Source: Kocuria flava (GTDB lineage Bacteria; Actinomycetota; Actinomycetes; Actinomycetales; Micrococcaceae). Taken from it: 64,000 bases of DNA. Positions 23,146 to 31,617 of this stretch are shown here, one piece after another; the stretch's first letter is position 1, and each line of letters begins with the position of its first letter. The stretch covers positions 930,001 through 994,000 of the forward strand of contig NZ_CP013254.1 of the NCBI RefSeq assembly GCF_001482365.1. Direction: 5' to 3'. Position numbers and translations under genes: made by a program. The notes under the pieces are model-generated. The model ran no database searches and had not been told where the DNA came from. It saw only the letters and a list, made by a program, of their open reading frames with translations.

Positions 23146-23478
23146 TCAGCGCTGTCCGGACGGGTCCGGCTCGAAGTACAGGTGGGCGTGCAGCCGGCAC
23201 CCCGGGTTGAAGCCCGCCCCGCACCGGGGACAGGCCTCCACGGCCAGGTACTGCCGGACGGAGAGCTCCGTGCGGCACACCCCGCACAGCACGGCCGCGG
23301 TGTCCTGCTCGGCGACCGGCCACTGCGCGGCCGGGTGACCGGCGCTCTCCTCGTGACACCGATGACAAGGGTAGTACGCCCCGCAGCACCGGAACCTGAT
23401 CGCGATCACGTCCAGGGGCGTGCGGTAGTGGACGCACCGCGTCTGGTCGTCGACCGTGGGGCCCAGCACCTCCGGCAC
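23146..23478 (-). CDS. CHY zinc finger protein
   Basis: The 110-residue protein is rich in Cys and His. CVHYRTPLDVIAIRFRCCGAYYPCHRCHEE occupies residues 15-44 and matches the CHY zinc finger; further CxxC pairs (CGVC, CPRCG, CRLHAH) follow. Several zinc ions are likely bound. Homologues are often annotated as cytoplasmic zinc-finger proteins of unknown role. It is 42 bases upstream of bioM on the same strand and could be co-transcribed. A good ribosome site (AAGGAGAAC) precedes the ATG. Confidence 0.82.
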   Translation of the reverse strand: MPEVLGPTVDDQTRCVHYRTPLDVIAIRFRCCGAYYPCHRCHEESAGHPAAQWPVAEQDTAAVLCGVCRTELSVRQYLAVEACPRCGAGFNPGCRLHAHLYFEPDPSGQR

Positions 23479-23572
23479 GTCGTTCTCCTTCCCCGGCTCC
23501 CGCCGTGTGCCCGATCCGTCCTGCCGCGGACCATTGTCCCGGATTCTCCAGCGCTGCCCCGGCGTCGTCGGG

Positions 23573-23578
23573 TAGGCA
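23573..23578 (+). promoter_or_regulatory. -10-like element of a probably leaderless HD-domain gene
   Basis: TAGGCA lies 7 bases before the ATG at 23586 and no ribosome site is seen, the layout of a leaderless actinobacterial gene. No clear -35 was found. Confidence 0.4.
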
Positions 23579-23585
23579 TGGCGGC

Positions 23586-24266
23586 ATGCACACCGACGCC
23601 GCGCCGCACGGGGCGCCCACCCAGGACCTCGCCGCGAAGATCCCGCCCGCCGAGGAGGTCGCCGGGGTCTTCGGCCTCTCCGCCACGGAGCGGGAGATCT
23701 GGGTGCGCGCCCGGCCCCACCTGGACGTGCGCAACAACGACGCCCACAGCCTCTACGCCTGGGGCATCGCCCGCCAGCTGCTGCCGCTCGTGCCCGGGGC
23801 GGACCCGGACGTCGTGCTCCCGGCGATCCTGCTGCACGACACGGGCTGGGGCCGGGCCGACGAGGAGCGGATCCTCTCGGAGGGGTTCTCCGGGGACTGG
23901 CGCAAGGCCGACATCCGCTACGAGCACGAGCGGCAGGGCTGCCTGATCGCCGAGGAGGTCCTCCCGGAGCTCGGCTACGACGCGGAGTTCGTCGGGCGGG
24001 TCACCGCCATCATCGACGGCCACGACACCCGTCCCGAGGCCCGCTCCCTCGAGGACGCCCTCGTGCGCGACGCCGACCGGCTGTGGCGCTTCGACCAGGT
24101 CGGCATCGCCCTGGCCTCGTCCTGGTTCAAGCTCACCCCCTCCGCCTACATGGACCGGCTCGAGACCGAGATCGTCCCCGAGCTGCAGACCTCCGCGGCC
24201 CGGCAGATGGCCGAGGCCGACCTCGCCCGCTCCCGGGCCCTGCTGAAAGCGAGCGTCCTGCGATGA
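23586..24266 (+). CDS. HD-domain phosphohydrolase-like protein
   Basis: The 226-residue protein carries the metal-binding HD signature: an early His (DAHSLYAWGIARQLLPL, about residue 50), the HD pair in AILLHDTGWGRAD near residue 80, a third His (RYEHERQGCLIAEEVLPELGYD near 118) and the final Asp in VRDADRLWRFD. It is therefore a likely phosphohydrolase or mixed-valent oxygenase of the HD superfamily acting in the cytosol. It overlaps the following aldehyde dehydrogenase by 4 bases (ATGA), implying a shared pathway that I cannot name. Confidence 0.83.
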   Translation: MHTDAAPHGAPTQDLAAKIPPAEEVAGVFGLSATEREIWVRARPHLDVRNNDAHSLYAWGIARQLLPLVPGADPDVVLPAILLHDTGWGRADEERILSEGFSGDWRKADIRYEHERQGCLIAEEVLPELGYDAEFVGRVTAIIDGHDTRPEARSLEDALVRDADRLWRFDQVGIALASSWFKLTPSAYMDRLETEIVPELQTSAARQMAEADLARSRALLKASVLR

Positions 24267-25738
24267 CCGACACCACCGCCGCCCCGGCCCGGGCCGGGCT
24301 GGAGCTGCCCTACACCCACGTCGACGACCACTTCATCGACGGCGCCTATCTCGCCTCGACCGGCGCGCAGCGCAACGACGTCGTCGACCCCGCCACCGAG
24401 GAGGTCTGGGCCTCGGTGCCCAACGCCACCGAGGAGGACCTCGACCGCGCGGTCGGCGCCGCCGAGCGCGCCTTCGCCGGGTGGGCGGCGCGCACCCCCG
24501 CCGAGCGGGCGCAGGTCCTGCTGCGGGCCGCCGAGGAGATCGAGACCCGCCGCGAGCCCATGGCGCTGACCAACACCCGCGAGAACGGCACCCCGCTCGC
24601 CGAGACCCGCGGCGCGGCGGCCAACGCGGCCGGCATCTTCCGCTACTTCGCCCCCTGGCTCGAGGCCGAGGACGTGCGCCCCTTCCCCAACGGGGCGGGG
24701 GAGACCGTGGTGCACGAGAACCCCGTCGGGGTGTGCGCCCTCATCGCCCCGTGGAACTTCCCGATCAACCTCGTGGTCGCCAAGCTCGCCCCGGCCCTGC
24801 TCGCCGGGTGCACCGTGGTGATCAAGCCGGCCTCGCCCACGCCGCTGTCCGTGCGCTTCGTCGTCGACGCGCTGACCGCCGCCGGGGTGCCCGCTGGCGT
24901 GGTCAACCTCGTCACCGGCAACGGCCGCATGGGCGACCGGCTGGTCCGGCACCCGGCCGTGCGCAAGGTCGCCTTCACCGGCTGCACGCCGGTGGGCCGG
25001 CGGATCGCCGCCGCGTGCGGCGAGCAGCTCAAGCCCGTGACCCTGGAGCTCGGCGGGAAGTCCTCCGCGATCGTGCTGCCCGACGCCGACCTCGAGCACA
25101 TGTCCTCCGTGCTCCTCCGCTCCTGCCTGCGCAACACCGGGCAGACCTGCTACATCTCCACCCGGATCCTGGACCCCGAGAGCCGCTACGACGAGGTCGT
25201 CGAGATGGTCGGGGCGACCGTCGCGGCGGCCCCGCAGGGCGACCCGCTCGAGGAGGGCACGGTCTTCGGGCCCATGGCCAACCGGGCCCAGTACGACGTG
25301 GTCATGGGCTACCTCGAGACCGCCCGCGCGGAGGGTGCCCGGGTGGTCACCGGCGGCGGCCGCGCCGACCGGGAGACCGGCTTCTACGTGGCCCCCACCG
25401 TCCTGGCCGACGTCACCCCGGAGATGACGGTGGCGCGGGAGGAGATCTTCGGGCCCGTGATCACGGTGCTGCGCTACCGCGACGTGGACGAGGCGGTGGC
25501 CCTGGCCAACAACACGCCGTTCGGCCTCGGCGGGATCGTCTTCTCCGCCGACGAGGAGGAGGCCCAGCGGGTGGCCCGCCGGGTGAACACCGGGTCGGTG
25601 GGCATCAACTTCTTCGCTTCCAACCACGCCGCGCCCTTCGGCGGGCGGGGGGACTCGGGCCTGGGCGTGGAGTTCGGCGTCGAGGGGCTCAGCGCGTACC
25701 TGACCTACCAGTCGGTGCACCGCGGGCCCCGGGGCTGA
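24263..25738 (+). CDS. Aldehyde dehydrogenase family protein
   Basis: The 491-residue enzyme is a full NAD(P)-dependent aldehyde dehydrogenase. The oxyanion Asn is in ALIAPWNFPINL near residue 155, the cofactor site at VVIKPASPTPLS, the catalytic Glu in TLELGGKSS near 263 and the catalytic Cys in NTGQTCYISTRI near 297; EEIFGPV near 395 is also present. Two neighbouring cysteines precede this (LRSCLRNTGQTC). It is translationally coupled to the HD protein, so it probably oxidises an aldehyde released or needed by that enzyme. An ATG overlap fixes the start. Confidence 0.9.
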   Translation: MTDTTAAPARAGLELPYTHVDDHFIDGAYLASTGAQRNDVVDPATEEVWASVPNATEEDLDRAVGAAERAFAGWAARTPAERAQVLLRAAEEIETRREPMALTNTRENGTPLAETRGAAANAAGIFRYFAPWLEAEDVRPFPNGAGETVVHENPVGVCALIAPWNFPINLVVAKLAPALLAGCTVVIKPASPTPLSVRFVVDALTAAGVPAGVVNLVTGNGRMGDRLVRHPAVRKVAFTGCTPVGRRIAAACGEQLKPVTLELGGKSSAIVLPDADLEHMSSVLLRSCLRNTGQTCYISTRILDPESRYDEVVEMVGATVAAAPQGDPLEEGTVFGPMANRAQYDVVMGYLETARAEGARVVTGGGRADRETGFYVAPTVLADVTPEMTVAREEIFGPVITVLRYRDVDEAVALANNTPFGLGGIVFSADEEEAQRVARRVNTGSVGINFFASNHAAPFGGRGDSGLGVEFGVEGLSAYLTYQSVHRGPRG

Positions 25739-25754
25739 GCGCCGTGCCGCCGGC

Positions 25755-26648
25755 TCAGGGCGCCGGCACGGCGGCGCCCGGGGCGGCCGGCGCGGGCGCC
25801 GCCGCACCGGGGGCGACGTTCTGCGCGCCCGCGTCAGGGACGGCGCCCTGCTCCCCGGTGCCCTGGTCCTGCGTGCCCTGGTCCTGCGAGCCCGGCTGCG
25901 CGGGGTCCGCGACCTGCCCGTCCGACCCGGTCGCGCCCTGGCCGGTGCCGGTCTTCTCCTCCGGTGCGGCCCCGTCGGCGGGGGCGTCCGGGGGAACGGC
26001 CCCCGTGGGGACGGTGCCCTCGGCCGCGCCCTCGCCGCCGGCCGGGACGTCCTCGACCGGGGTGGTCGTGGCGGCCGAGCGCGGGGCCACGGCGTCGGAG
26101 CCGGTCACGGTGCGCTGGAGCTGCCCGGTGCCGCCGGAGAGCTCGGTGCCCGTCACGGCCTGGACGGCGAAGATCGCCGCGACCGCGAGCCCGACGATCA
26201 CCCCGGTGCTGGCCAGGAAGCGCCGGACCGGGAAGGGGGCGCGCTCCTCGGCCACGGCCGTGCTGCCCGCCCCGGAGGCGGTGCCCGTGCGGCGCAGGCG
26301 GCCGGCCACGGTGCCCTGGACCTTCTGCAGCCCCTTCTTGCCCTTCTCCAGCGAGGTCGAGTAGAGCGCGACGACCACGCCGGAGACGATGCTGGTGAGC
26401 GCGGCGCCGAGCACGGTGCCGGCGACGCTGAGGTGGCCGCCGATCACGGCCATCGTCGCGGCGGTCGCCGCGCCCGTGACCAGCCCCGGGACGCTCAGGG
26501 CGGACTTCTTCTCCTCGGTCCGCTCCGCCGTCCCGCTCGAGGGGGTCTGCTCTGCATCGGGTGCCACGGCGGGAGGAACGGCGGTGGCCGCCACGGTGCC
26601 GGGCGCCTCGGCGGCCGGTGCGGGGGTGGTGGTCTTCTCCGGTGTCAT
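25755..26648 (-). CDS. Hypothetical membrane protein with Ala/Pro/Gln-rich tail
   Basis: The 297-residue protein begins with a Pro/Ala/Thr-rich cytoplasmic segment (residues 1-50), has a hydrophobic hairpin at about residues 53-95 (LVTGAATAATMAVIGGHLSV and ALTSIVSGVVVALYS), a basic linker, another membrane helix near 148-165 (STGVIVGLAVAAIFAVQAV) and a long low-complexity extracellular C terminus with repeated QDQGTQDQGT-like and PAAPGA units. I do not recognise a function; the layout suits an anchored surface protein. It converges on the aldehyde dehydrogenase with a 16-base gap. Confidence 0.6.
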   Translation of the reverse strand: MTPEKTTTPAPAAEAPGTVAATAVPPAVAPDAEQTPSSGTAERTEEKKSALSVPGLVTGAATAATMAVIGGHLSVAGTVLGAALTSIVSGVVVALYSTSLEKGKKGLQKVQGTVAGRLRRTGTASGAGSTAVAEERAPFPVRRFLASTGVIVGLAVAAIFAVQAVTGTELSGGTGQLQRTVTGSDAVAPRSAATTTPVEDVPAGGEGAAEGTVPTGAVPPDAPADGAAPEEKTGTGQGATGSDGQVADPAQPGSQDQGTQDQGTGEQGAVPDAGAQNVAPGAAAPAPAAPGAAVPAP

Positions 26649-26777
26649 CTGGTCCTGGTCCTGGTCCGGTCGCGGGTCACGGGGCCGGTGCGCTGCGACC
26701 TCGGGCGGGCCGGCCGCGGATCAGTATGCCCGGCCCACCGGGGAGGTTGCCCGGAAGCGTGAGGAGGTTCACCGGGG

Positions 26778-26824
26778 CGCACCGGTCCCCCCGCGTCACG
26801 CGGCGTCGCGGGGGGACCGGTGCG
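26778..26824 (-). terminator. Strong terminator after the GntP permease gene
   Basis: Arms CGCACCGGTCCCCCCGCG (26778-26795) and its exact complement (26807-26824) form an 18-bp stem with an 11-base loop, starting 3 bases beyond the permease stop codon. Confidence 0.8.
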
Positions 26825-26827
26825 GAT

Positions 26828-28348
26828 TCAGCCGAGGACCACGTTCAGGACGAACAGCAGCGGGATGGACCCGGCCCACACCGCCGTGGTGATGCCCGAC
26901 CAGCCGCGCAGCGCGTCGACGCCCTGCAGGCCGGTGAAGCGGGTGACGACCCAGAAGTAGGAGTCGTTGAAGTAGCTGAAGACCATGGACCCGGCGGTGC
27001 ACGCCATCGCGGCGACCACGGGTGCGATGTCCAGGCTGGTCACCAGCGGGGCCGTGACCGAGGCGGCGGTGATCATCGCGACCGTCCCGGAGCCCTGGGC
27101 GATGCGCACCAGGGTGGCGATGAGGAACGGGACGAGGAACGCCGGCAGCGGGGTCGCGGCGATCGCCTCGGCCAGGGCGTCGCCGACCCCGGAGCTGCGC
27201 AGGACCTGGCCCAGGGCCCCGCCGGCGCCGGTGATGAGCAGGATCAGTCCGGCCGAGGCCGCGGCCTCCGCGAACCAGCCGTGGGCCTTGTTCCGCGGCG
27301 TCCAGCGGGGCAGCAGCACGTAGAGGGCCAGCACCATGCCGATGACCAGGGCGATCACCGGGTTGCCGATGAACGCGAAGGGCACCGCCCACGCGGAGGG
27401 CTCGTACTCGTCGCCGCCGATCACGCCCTGGGCGTTCTGGTCGATCGCCCCCGTGACGGTGTTGGCGATGATCAGCACGAGGGGCACGAGCAGCGGCAGG
27501 GACGCGGTGAACGCCCCGACCCGGTGCGGCTTCGCGCCGGCCGGGGGCTCGCCGAGGTCCACGGCCGGATCGGCCACGGGACCGCGGGCCTCGGCGTCGA
27601 GGCCGTCCTCGAGCTCGCCGTCGGCACCGCGTCCGGGGCCCGCGGTCCCGGGGCGGTCGGCCACGGCCGTGGTGGTGCCCCCGGCGGTGCGGGCCGTGCC
27701 GTAGACGGCCTCGCGGACGCTCTCCTCCACGGAGGGCTCCAGCTTCGGGCCGATCCAGCGGGCGTAGAGCACCACGACCGGCAGCAGCACCACGGTGAAG
27801 ACCAGGCCCACGACGATCAGCAGCCCGAGGTCGGCGCCGAGGATGCCCGCCACGGCCAGCGGGCCGGGGGTGGGCGGGACGAGGTGGTGGGTGAGCGTCA
27901 TCCCGCAGCCCAGCGCGAGGGCGAGGGTGACGTAGCCGGCCCGCTTCACCCGGGCGATCGAGCGGGCCAGCGGGTTCATGATGACGTAGCCGGAGTCGCA
28001 GAACACCGGGATCGACACGAGCGCCCCGACGCTGCCCAGCGCCCACGGCTCCCGGCCCTTGCCGAAGACCCGCAGGAAGGCCAGGGCCAGGGCGTTGGCC
28101 GCCCCGGAGACCTCGAGGATCTTGCCGATGCCCACCCCCAGGCCGATCACGATGCCGATCGAGGCGAGGGTGTTGCCGAAGCCGGTCGTGATGGCCGAGA
28201 CGATCTCGAGCACGGGCTGTCCGGCGACCAGGCCGGTGACGAGGGCGGCGATGAGCAGGGCGACGAAGGCGTCGAGCCGGGTGCGCAGCACCAGCACGAT
28301 GATGGTCGCGATGCCCAGCACCAGGGCCAGCAGCAGCTGTAGGTCCAC
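26828..28348 (-). CDS. GntP family gluconate/sugar-acid permease
   Basis: The 506-residue protein has about 12 membrane helices and the GntP pattern: LLLALVLGIATIIVLVLRTRLDAFVALLIAAL at the start, FGNTLASIGIVIGLGVGIGKILE near 65, FCDSGYVIMNPLARSIA near 125 and HHLVPPTPGPLAVAGILGADLG near 160. A hydrophilic loop of about 80 residues in the middle is longer than usual. It would import a sugar acid with protons. GTG at 28348 was chosen to start just before the first helix; GTG at 28393 is possible but adds unlikely residues. It is divergent from the DUF1537 kinase operon. Confidence 0.87.
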   Translation of the reverse strand: MDLQLLLALVLGIATIIVLVLRTRLDAFVALLIAALVTGLVAGQPVLEIVSAITTGFGNTLASIGIVIGLGVGIGKILEVSGAANALALAFLRVFGKGREPWALGSVGALVSIPVFCDSGYVIMNPLARSIARVKRAGYVTLALALGCGMTLTHHLVPPTPGPLAVAGILGADLGLLIVVGLVFTVVLLPVVVLYARWIGPKLEPSVEESVREAVYGTARTAGGTTTAVADRPGTAGPGRGADGELEDGLDAEARGPVADPAVDLGEPPAGAKPHRVGAFTASLPLLVPLVLIIANTVTGAIDQNAQGVIGGDEYEPSAWAVPFAFIGNPVIALVIGMVLALYVLLPRWTPRNKAHGWFAEAAASAGLILLITGAGGALGQVLRSSGVGDALAEAIAATPLPAFLVPFLIATLVRIAQGSGTVAMITAASVTAPLVTSLDIAPVVAAMACTAGSMVFSYFNDSYFWVVTRFTGLQGVDALRGWSGITTAVWAGSIPLLFVLNVVLG

Positions 28349-28435
28349 GGTGAGATCAGAGCTCCTCGGGATTGCGGTGGGTGCGGGCCGCACGGATTGA
28401 CGGAAACGCCGCTGGGTGTGAGGCTAGTCACAGTC

Positions 28436-28445
28436 CAGACGTCTG
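28436..28445. promoter_or_regulatory. GntR/FCD-type operator candidate
   Basis: CAGACGTCTG is a perfect 10-bp palindrome inside GTCCAGACGTCTGACA, resembling the GTC-AGAC/GTCT-GAC operators of FCD-type GntR regulators. It is placed between the divergent GntP permease and kinase genes and immediately upstream of the kinase start; the GntR gene is in the kinase operon. Confidence 0.6.
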
Positions 28446-28464
28446 ACAAGTGAGCGGGAGCGTT

Positions 28465-29946
28465 GTGACCACCGAAGCCGAGCTGCTGTCGACCTTCCCG
28501 CCGGAGCCCGCCGTGGACCCGGCCGAGGTCGCCGCGTCCGTGACCGCCTCCGGGCGCGTGCTCGTCGTGCTCGACGACGACCCGACCGGCACGCAGTCGG
28601 TCGCCGACCTGCCCGTGCTCACCCGCTGGGAGGTCGAGGACTTCGCCTGGGCCCTCGGCGCCCGCATCGGCGGGCGGCGGCCCCCGGCCGTGTACGTGCT
28701 GACCAACACCCGCAGCCTCGGCCCGGAGGAGGCCGCCGCGCGCAACCGCGAGGCCGTGCGCAACGCCCTGGCCGCGGCGCAGCAGGCGGGGGTCGAGCTC
28801 GGCTTCGTCTCCCGCAGCGACTCGACGCTGCGCGGGCACTTCCCCCTCGAGACCGACGTCGTCGCCGAGGAGCTGGCCGAGCGCGCGGGCCGGCCCACGG
28901 ACGGCGTCGTGGTGGTCCCCGCGTTCCCCGAGGCCGGGCGGGTGACCGTCGGCGGCGTGCACCGGGTGCGCGACGGCGCCGGCGGGCTCGTGCCCGTGGC
29001 CGAGACCGAGTTCGCGGCCGACGCCACGTTCGGCTACTCGTCCTCCGCGCTGCCCCGCTGGGTCGAGGAGAAGTCCGGCGGCCGGTGGCGGGCCGACGAC
29101 GTGCTCGTGCTCGACCTGCACGCCGTGCGCGGCGGCACCGACCGGATCGCCGGCGTCCTCGAGGCGGCGCACGACGGCGTGCCCGTCGTCGTCGACGCCG
29201 TCACGGAGAACGACCTGCGCGCCCTGGCGCTGGGACTGGCCGAGGCCGAGCGCCGCGGCAAGCACCTGCTCCACCGCGTGGGCCCGCCGTTCGTGCGCGC
29301 CCGCATCGGCCAGCCGGAGCGGGCGCCCCTGACCCGCCGGGAGTGCTTCGGCGGGGACGGCCCCGCCACCGGCGGACTCGTCGTCGTCGGCTCCCACGTC
29401 GGGCTGACCACCCGCCAGCTCGAGGTCCTGACCCGCGAGCACCCCCGCGCCACCACGGTGGAGCTGCCCGTCGAGGAGGTCCTCGACCCCGGCCGCGCCG
29501 AGGCCTGCCTGGCCCGCACCGCCGAGGCCGTGACCGGGGCCCTGGCCACCGGCGACGTCGTGCTCCACACCAGCCGCGGGCTCGTGCGCACCGAGGACCC
29601 CGCCGAGAGCCTGCGCATCGCCCGGACCGTCTCGGCGGCCGTCGTCGACGTCGTCCGCCGCACCCTCGCCGCGTCCCCGCCCCGGTTCGTGGTCGCCAAG
29701 GGCGGGATCACCTCCTCCGACGTCGCCGCCCACGGGCTGGGGATCCGCCGTGCGATCGTGCGCGGGCCGATGCTGCCCGGGATCGTCTCCCTGTGGGAGC
29801 CCGTGGACGGGCCCGCCCGCGGGATTCCCTACGTCGTGTTCGCCGGCAACGTCGGCGGGGACGGCTCCCTCGCCGAGGTCGTGCGCACCCTCAGCGCCGC
29901 GGCCGGCCCGGACCGCACCCCGACCGACCCGGAGGTCTCCCGATGA
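28465..29946 (+). CDS. Four-carbon acid sugar kinase family protein (DUF1537)
   Basis: The 493-residue protein is a two-domain DUF1537 kinase, which phosphorylates sugar acids such as threonate or erythronate at the terminal hydroxyl. Visible motifs are VLDDDPTGTQSVADLPV (near residue 40), YVLTNTRSL, FVSRSDSTLRGHFPLE (near 115) in the N-terminal domain, and PRFVVAKGGITSSDVAAHGLGIRRA with GNVGGD in the C-terminal domain. I placed the start at GTG 28465, with GGGAG upstream; GTG 28450 in frame is the alternative. Its stop overlaps the next dehydrogenase by 4 bases. Confidence 0.87.
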   Translation: MTTEAELLSTFPPEPAVDPAEVAASVTASGRVLVVLDDDPTGTQSVADLPVLTRWEVEDFAWALGARIGGRRPPAVYVLTNTRSLGPEEAAARNREAVRNALAAAQQAGVELGFVSRSDSTLRGHFPLETDVVAEELAERAGRPTDGVVVVPAFPEAGRVTVGGVHRVRDGAGGLVPVAETEFAADATFGYSSSALPRWVEEKSGGRWRADDVLVLDLHAVRGGTDRIAGVLEAAHDGVPVVVDAVTENDLRALALGLAEAERRGKHLLHRVGPPFVRARIGQPERAPLTRRECFGGDGPATGGLVVVGSHVGLTTRQLEVLTREHPRATTVELPVEEVLDPGRAEACLARTAEAVTGALATGDVVLHTSRGLVRTEDPAESLRIARTVSAAVVDVVRRTLAASPPRFVVAKGGITSSDVAAHGLGIRRAIVRGPMLPGIVSLWEPVDGPARGIPYVVFAGNVGGDGSLAEVVRTLSAAAGPDRTPTDPEVSR

Positions 29947-30860
29947 CCAGCACCGACACCGTCGCCGTCCTCGGGCTCGGGGCGATGGGCCTGCCCATCG
30001 CCACCCGCCTCGCCGGGGCCTTCGCGGTCCGCGGCCACGACATCGCCGCGGACCGCCTGTGCCTGGCCGAGCAGGCCGGGATCGCCCCCCACCCCACGGC
30101 CCGGGGCGCGGCCGCCGGGGCCGGGGTGGTGCTGCTCGCCGTGCGGGACGCCGCCCAGCTCGAGGAGGCCCTCTTCGGCCCGGACGGCGTGGCCGGGGTC
30201 CTCGACCCCGGGGCGGTCGTGCTCCTCACCTCCACCGTGGGCCGCGAGGCGGTCCCGCCCGTGGTGCAGCGCCTGCGGGAGCGGGGCGTCGGGCTCGTCG
30301 ACGCCCCGCTCTCCGGCGGGCCGGCCCGGGCCGGGGCCGGGGACCTGCTCGTCGTCGTCGGCGCGGAGCCCGCCGCCCTGGCCACCGCCCGGCCCGTGCT
30401 CGAGCGCCTGGCCTCGACCCTGACGGTGGTCGGGGACGCCCCCGGGGACGGGCAGGCGCTGAAGACCGTCAACCAGCTGCTGTGCGGGGTGCACATCGCC
30501 GCCGCCGCCGAGGCGCTCGCGCTCGCCGACGCCCTCGGGCTCGACCCCGCCCGCACGCTCGCGGCCTTGGAGGCCGGGGCCGCGGGCTCGTTCATGCTCG
30601 GCAACCGCGGCCCGCGGATGCTCGAGGCCTACGACGACGACGGGGCCGAGGTCCTCAGCCGGCTCGACATCTTCGTCAAGGACCTGGGGATCGTCGGCGA
30701 CGCCGCCCGCACGGCCGGGCTGGCCACCCCGGTGGCGGCCGCCGCCGAGCAGCTGTTCCTGCTCGGGCGCACCCAGGGCCTGGGCGCCGCGGACGACTCC
30801 GCGGTGATCCGCGTCGTGGCCCCCGGCCGCCGCGGCGGGACGGAGACCCCCGGTGCCTAG
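29943..30860 (+). CDS. NAD-dependent beta-hydroxyacid dehydrogenase (threonate dehydrogenase-like)
   Basis: The 305-residue enzyme belongs to the 3-hydroxyisobutyrate/LtnD family. The Rossmann motif GLGAMGLPIATRLA is at residues 10-23, the DAPLSGGPARA substrate motif near 119 and the catalytic Lys in GQALKTVNQLLCG near 173. Next to a DUF1537 kinase this usually oxidises C2 of a four-carbon sugar acid before phosphorylation. The class II aldolase (LtnC/OtnC) and isomerase that complete the standard pathway are not in this window. It overlaps both the kinase (4 bases) and the GntR gene (8 bases). Confidence 0.87.
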   Translation: MTSTDTVAVLGLGAMGLPIATRLAGAFAVRGHDIAADRLCLAEQAGIAPHPTARGAAAGAGVVLLAVRDAAQLEEALFGPDGVAGVLDPGAVVLLTSTVGREAVPPVVQRLRERGVGLVDAPLSGGPARAGAGDLLVVVGAEPAALATARPVLERLASTLTVVGDAPGDGQALKTVNQLLCGVHIAAAAEALALADALGLDPARTLAALEAGAAGSFMLGNRGPRMLEAYDDDGAEVLSRLDIFVKDLGIVGDAARTAGLATPVAAAAEQLFLLGRTQGLGAADDSAVIRVVAPGRRGGTETPGA

Positions 30861-31617
30861 GGTCTCGCTCGTCGAGGAGGTCGCCGAGGCCCTGCTCGAG
30901 CGGATCCTCTCCGGGCAGGTCGCCCCCGGGGAGGCGCTGCCGCCGGAGGCGCGCATCGCCGAGGAGGCGCAGGTCAGCCGGGTCACCGTCCGGGAGGCCC
31001 TCAAGGCGCTGCAGGCCCAGCACGTCGTCACCGTCCGGCGGGGCCTGGGCACCTACGTCAACCCGCCCGAGACCTGGACGGGCCTCGACGCCGTCCTGCG
31101 GGCGGCCTCCCGCGGGGTGGGCGCGGGGCAGCTGCCCCTGCGCCTGCTCGAGATCCGGCGGATGGTCGAGACCGGCGCCGCCGAGCTCGCCGCCACCCGC
31201 CACGGGCCCGAGGACCTGGAGGCGATGGCCTGCGCCGTGGCCGACCTCGAGCACGCCCACGCCGCCGGGGACCTGGACGCCGTCACGGAGGCCGACCTCG
31301 CCTTCCACGACGCCGTGCTGCGCGCCTCCGGCAACCCCTTCGTCCCGGTGCTGCTGGCCCAGCTCGGCCAGCTGCTCTACGCCACCCGGCGGGAGACCTC
31401 CGCGTTCCCGGAGGTCCAGCGCCACGCCATCCACCACCACCGGGCCGTGCTCGCAGCGATCGGCTCGGGGGAGCCCGAGGCCGCGCGCCGGGCGATGGAC
31501 GCCCACATCACGCAGACCTGCGAGGACTACGAGCACTACATCGGCCGCTCCCCGCGGCCCGCCGGCCCCGACCACGACCCCACCCGTCCCGACCCGACCC
31601 GGAGGACCACGACATGA
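30853..31617 (+). CDS. GntR family regulator with FCD domain
   Basis: The 254-residue regulator has an N-terminal GntR winged helix (residues 5-70, with APGEALPPEARIAEEAQVSRVTVREALKAL) and a C-terminal FCD ligand-binding domain with LRLLEIRRMVETGAAELAA, DLAFHDAVLRASGNP and HHHRAVLAAIGSGEPEAARRAMDAHI. These motifs carry the metal-binding Asp and His residues of the domain. It probably represses the divergent permease and its own operon via the palindrome at 28436. The GTG start overlaps the dehydrogenase gene. The last 20 residues are low-complexity. Confidence 0.88.
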   Translation: MPRVSLVEEVAEALLERILSGQVAPGEALPPEARIAEEAQVSRVTVREALKALQAQHVVTVRRGLGTYVNPPETWTGLDAVLRAASRGVGAGQLPLRLLEIRRMVETGAAELAATRHGPEDLEAMACAVADLEHAHAAGDLDAVTEADLAFHDAVLRASGNPFVPVLLAQLGQLLYATRRETSAFPEVQRHAIHHHRAVLAAIGSGEPEAARRAMDAHITQTCEDYEHYIGRSPRPAGPDHDPTRPDPTRRTTT

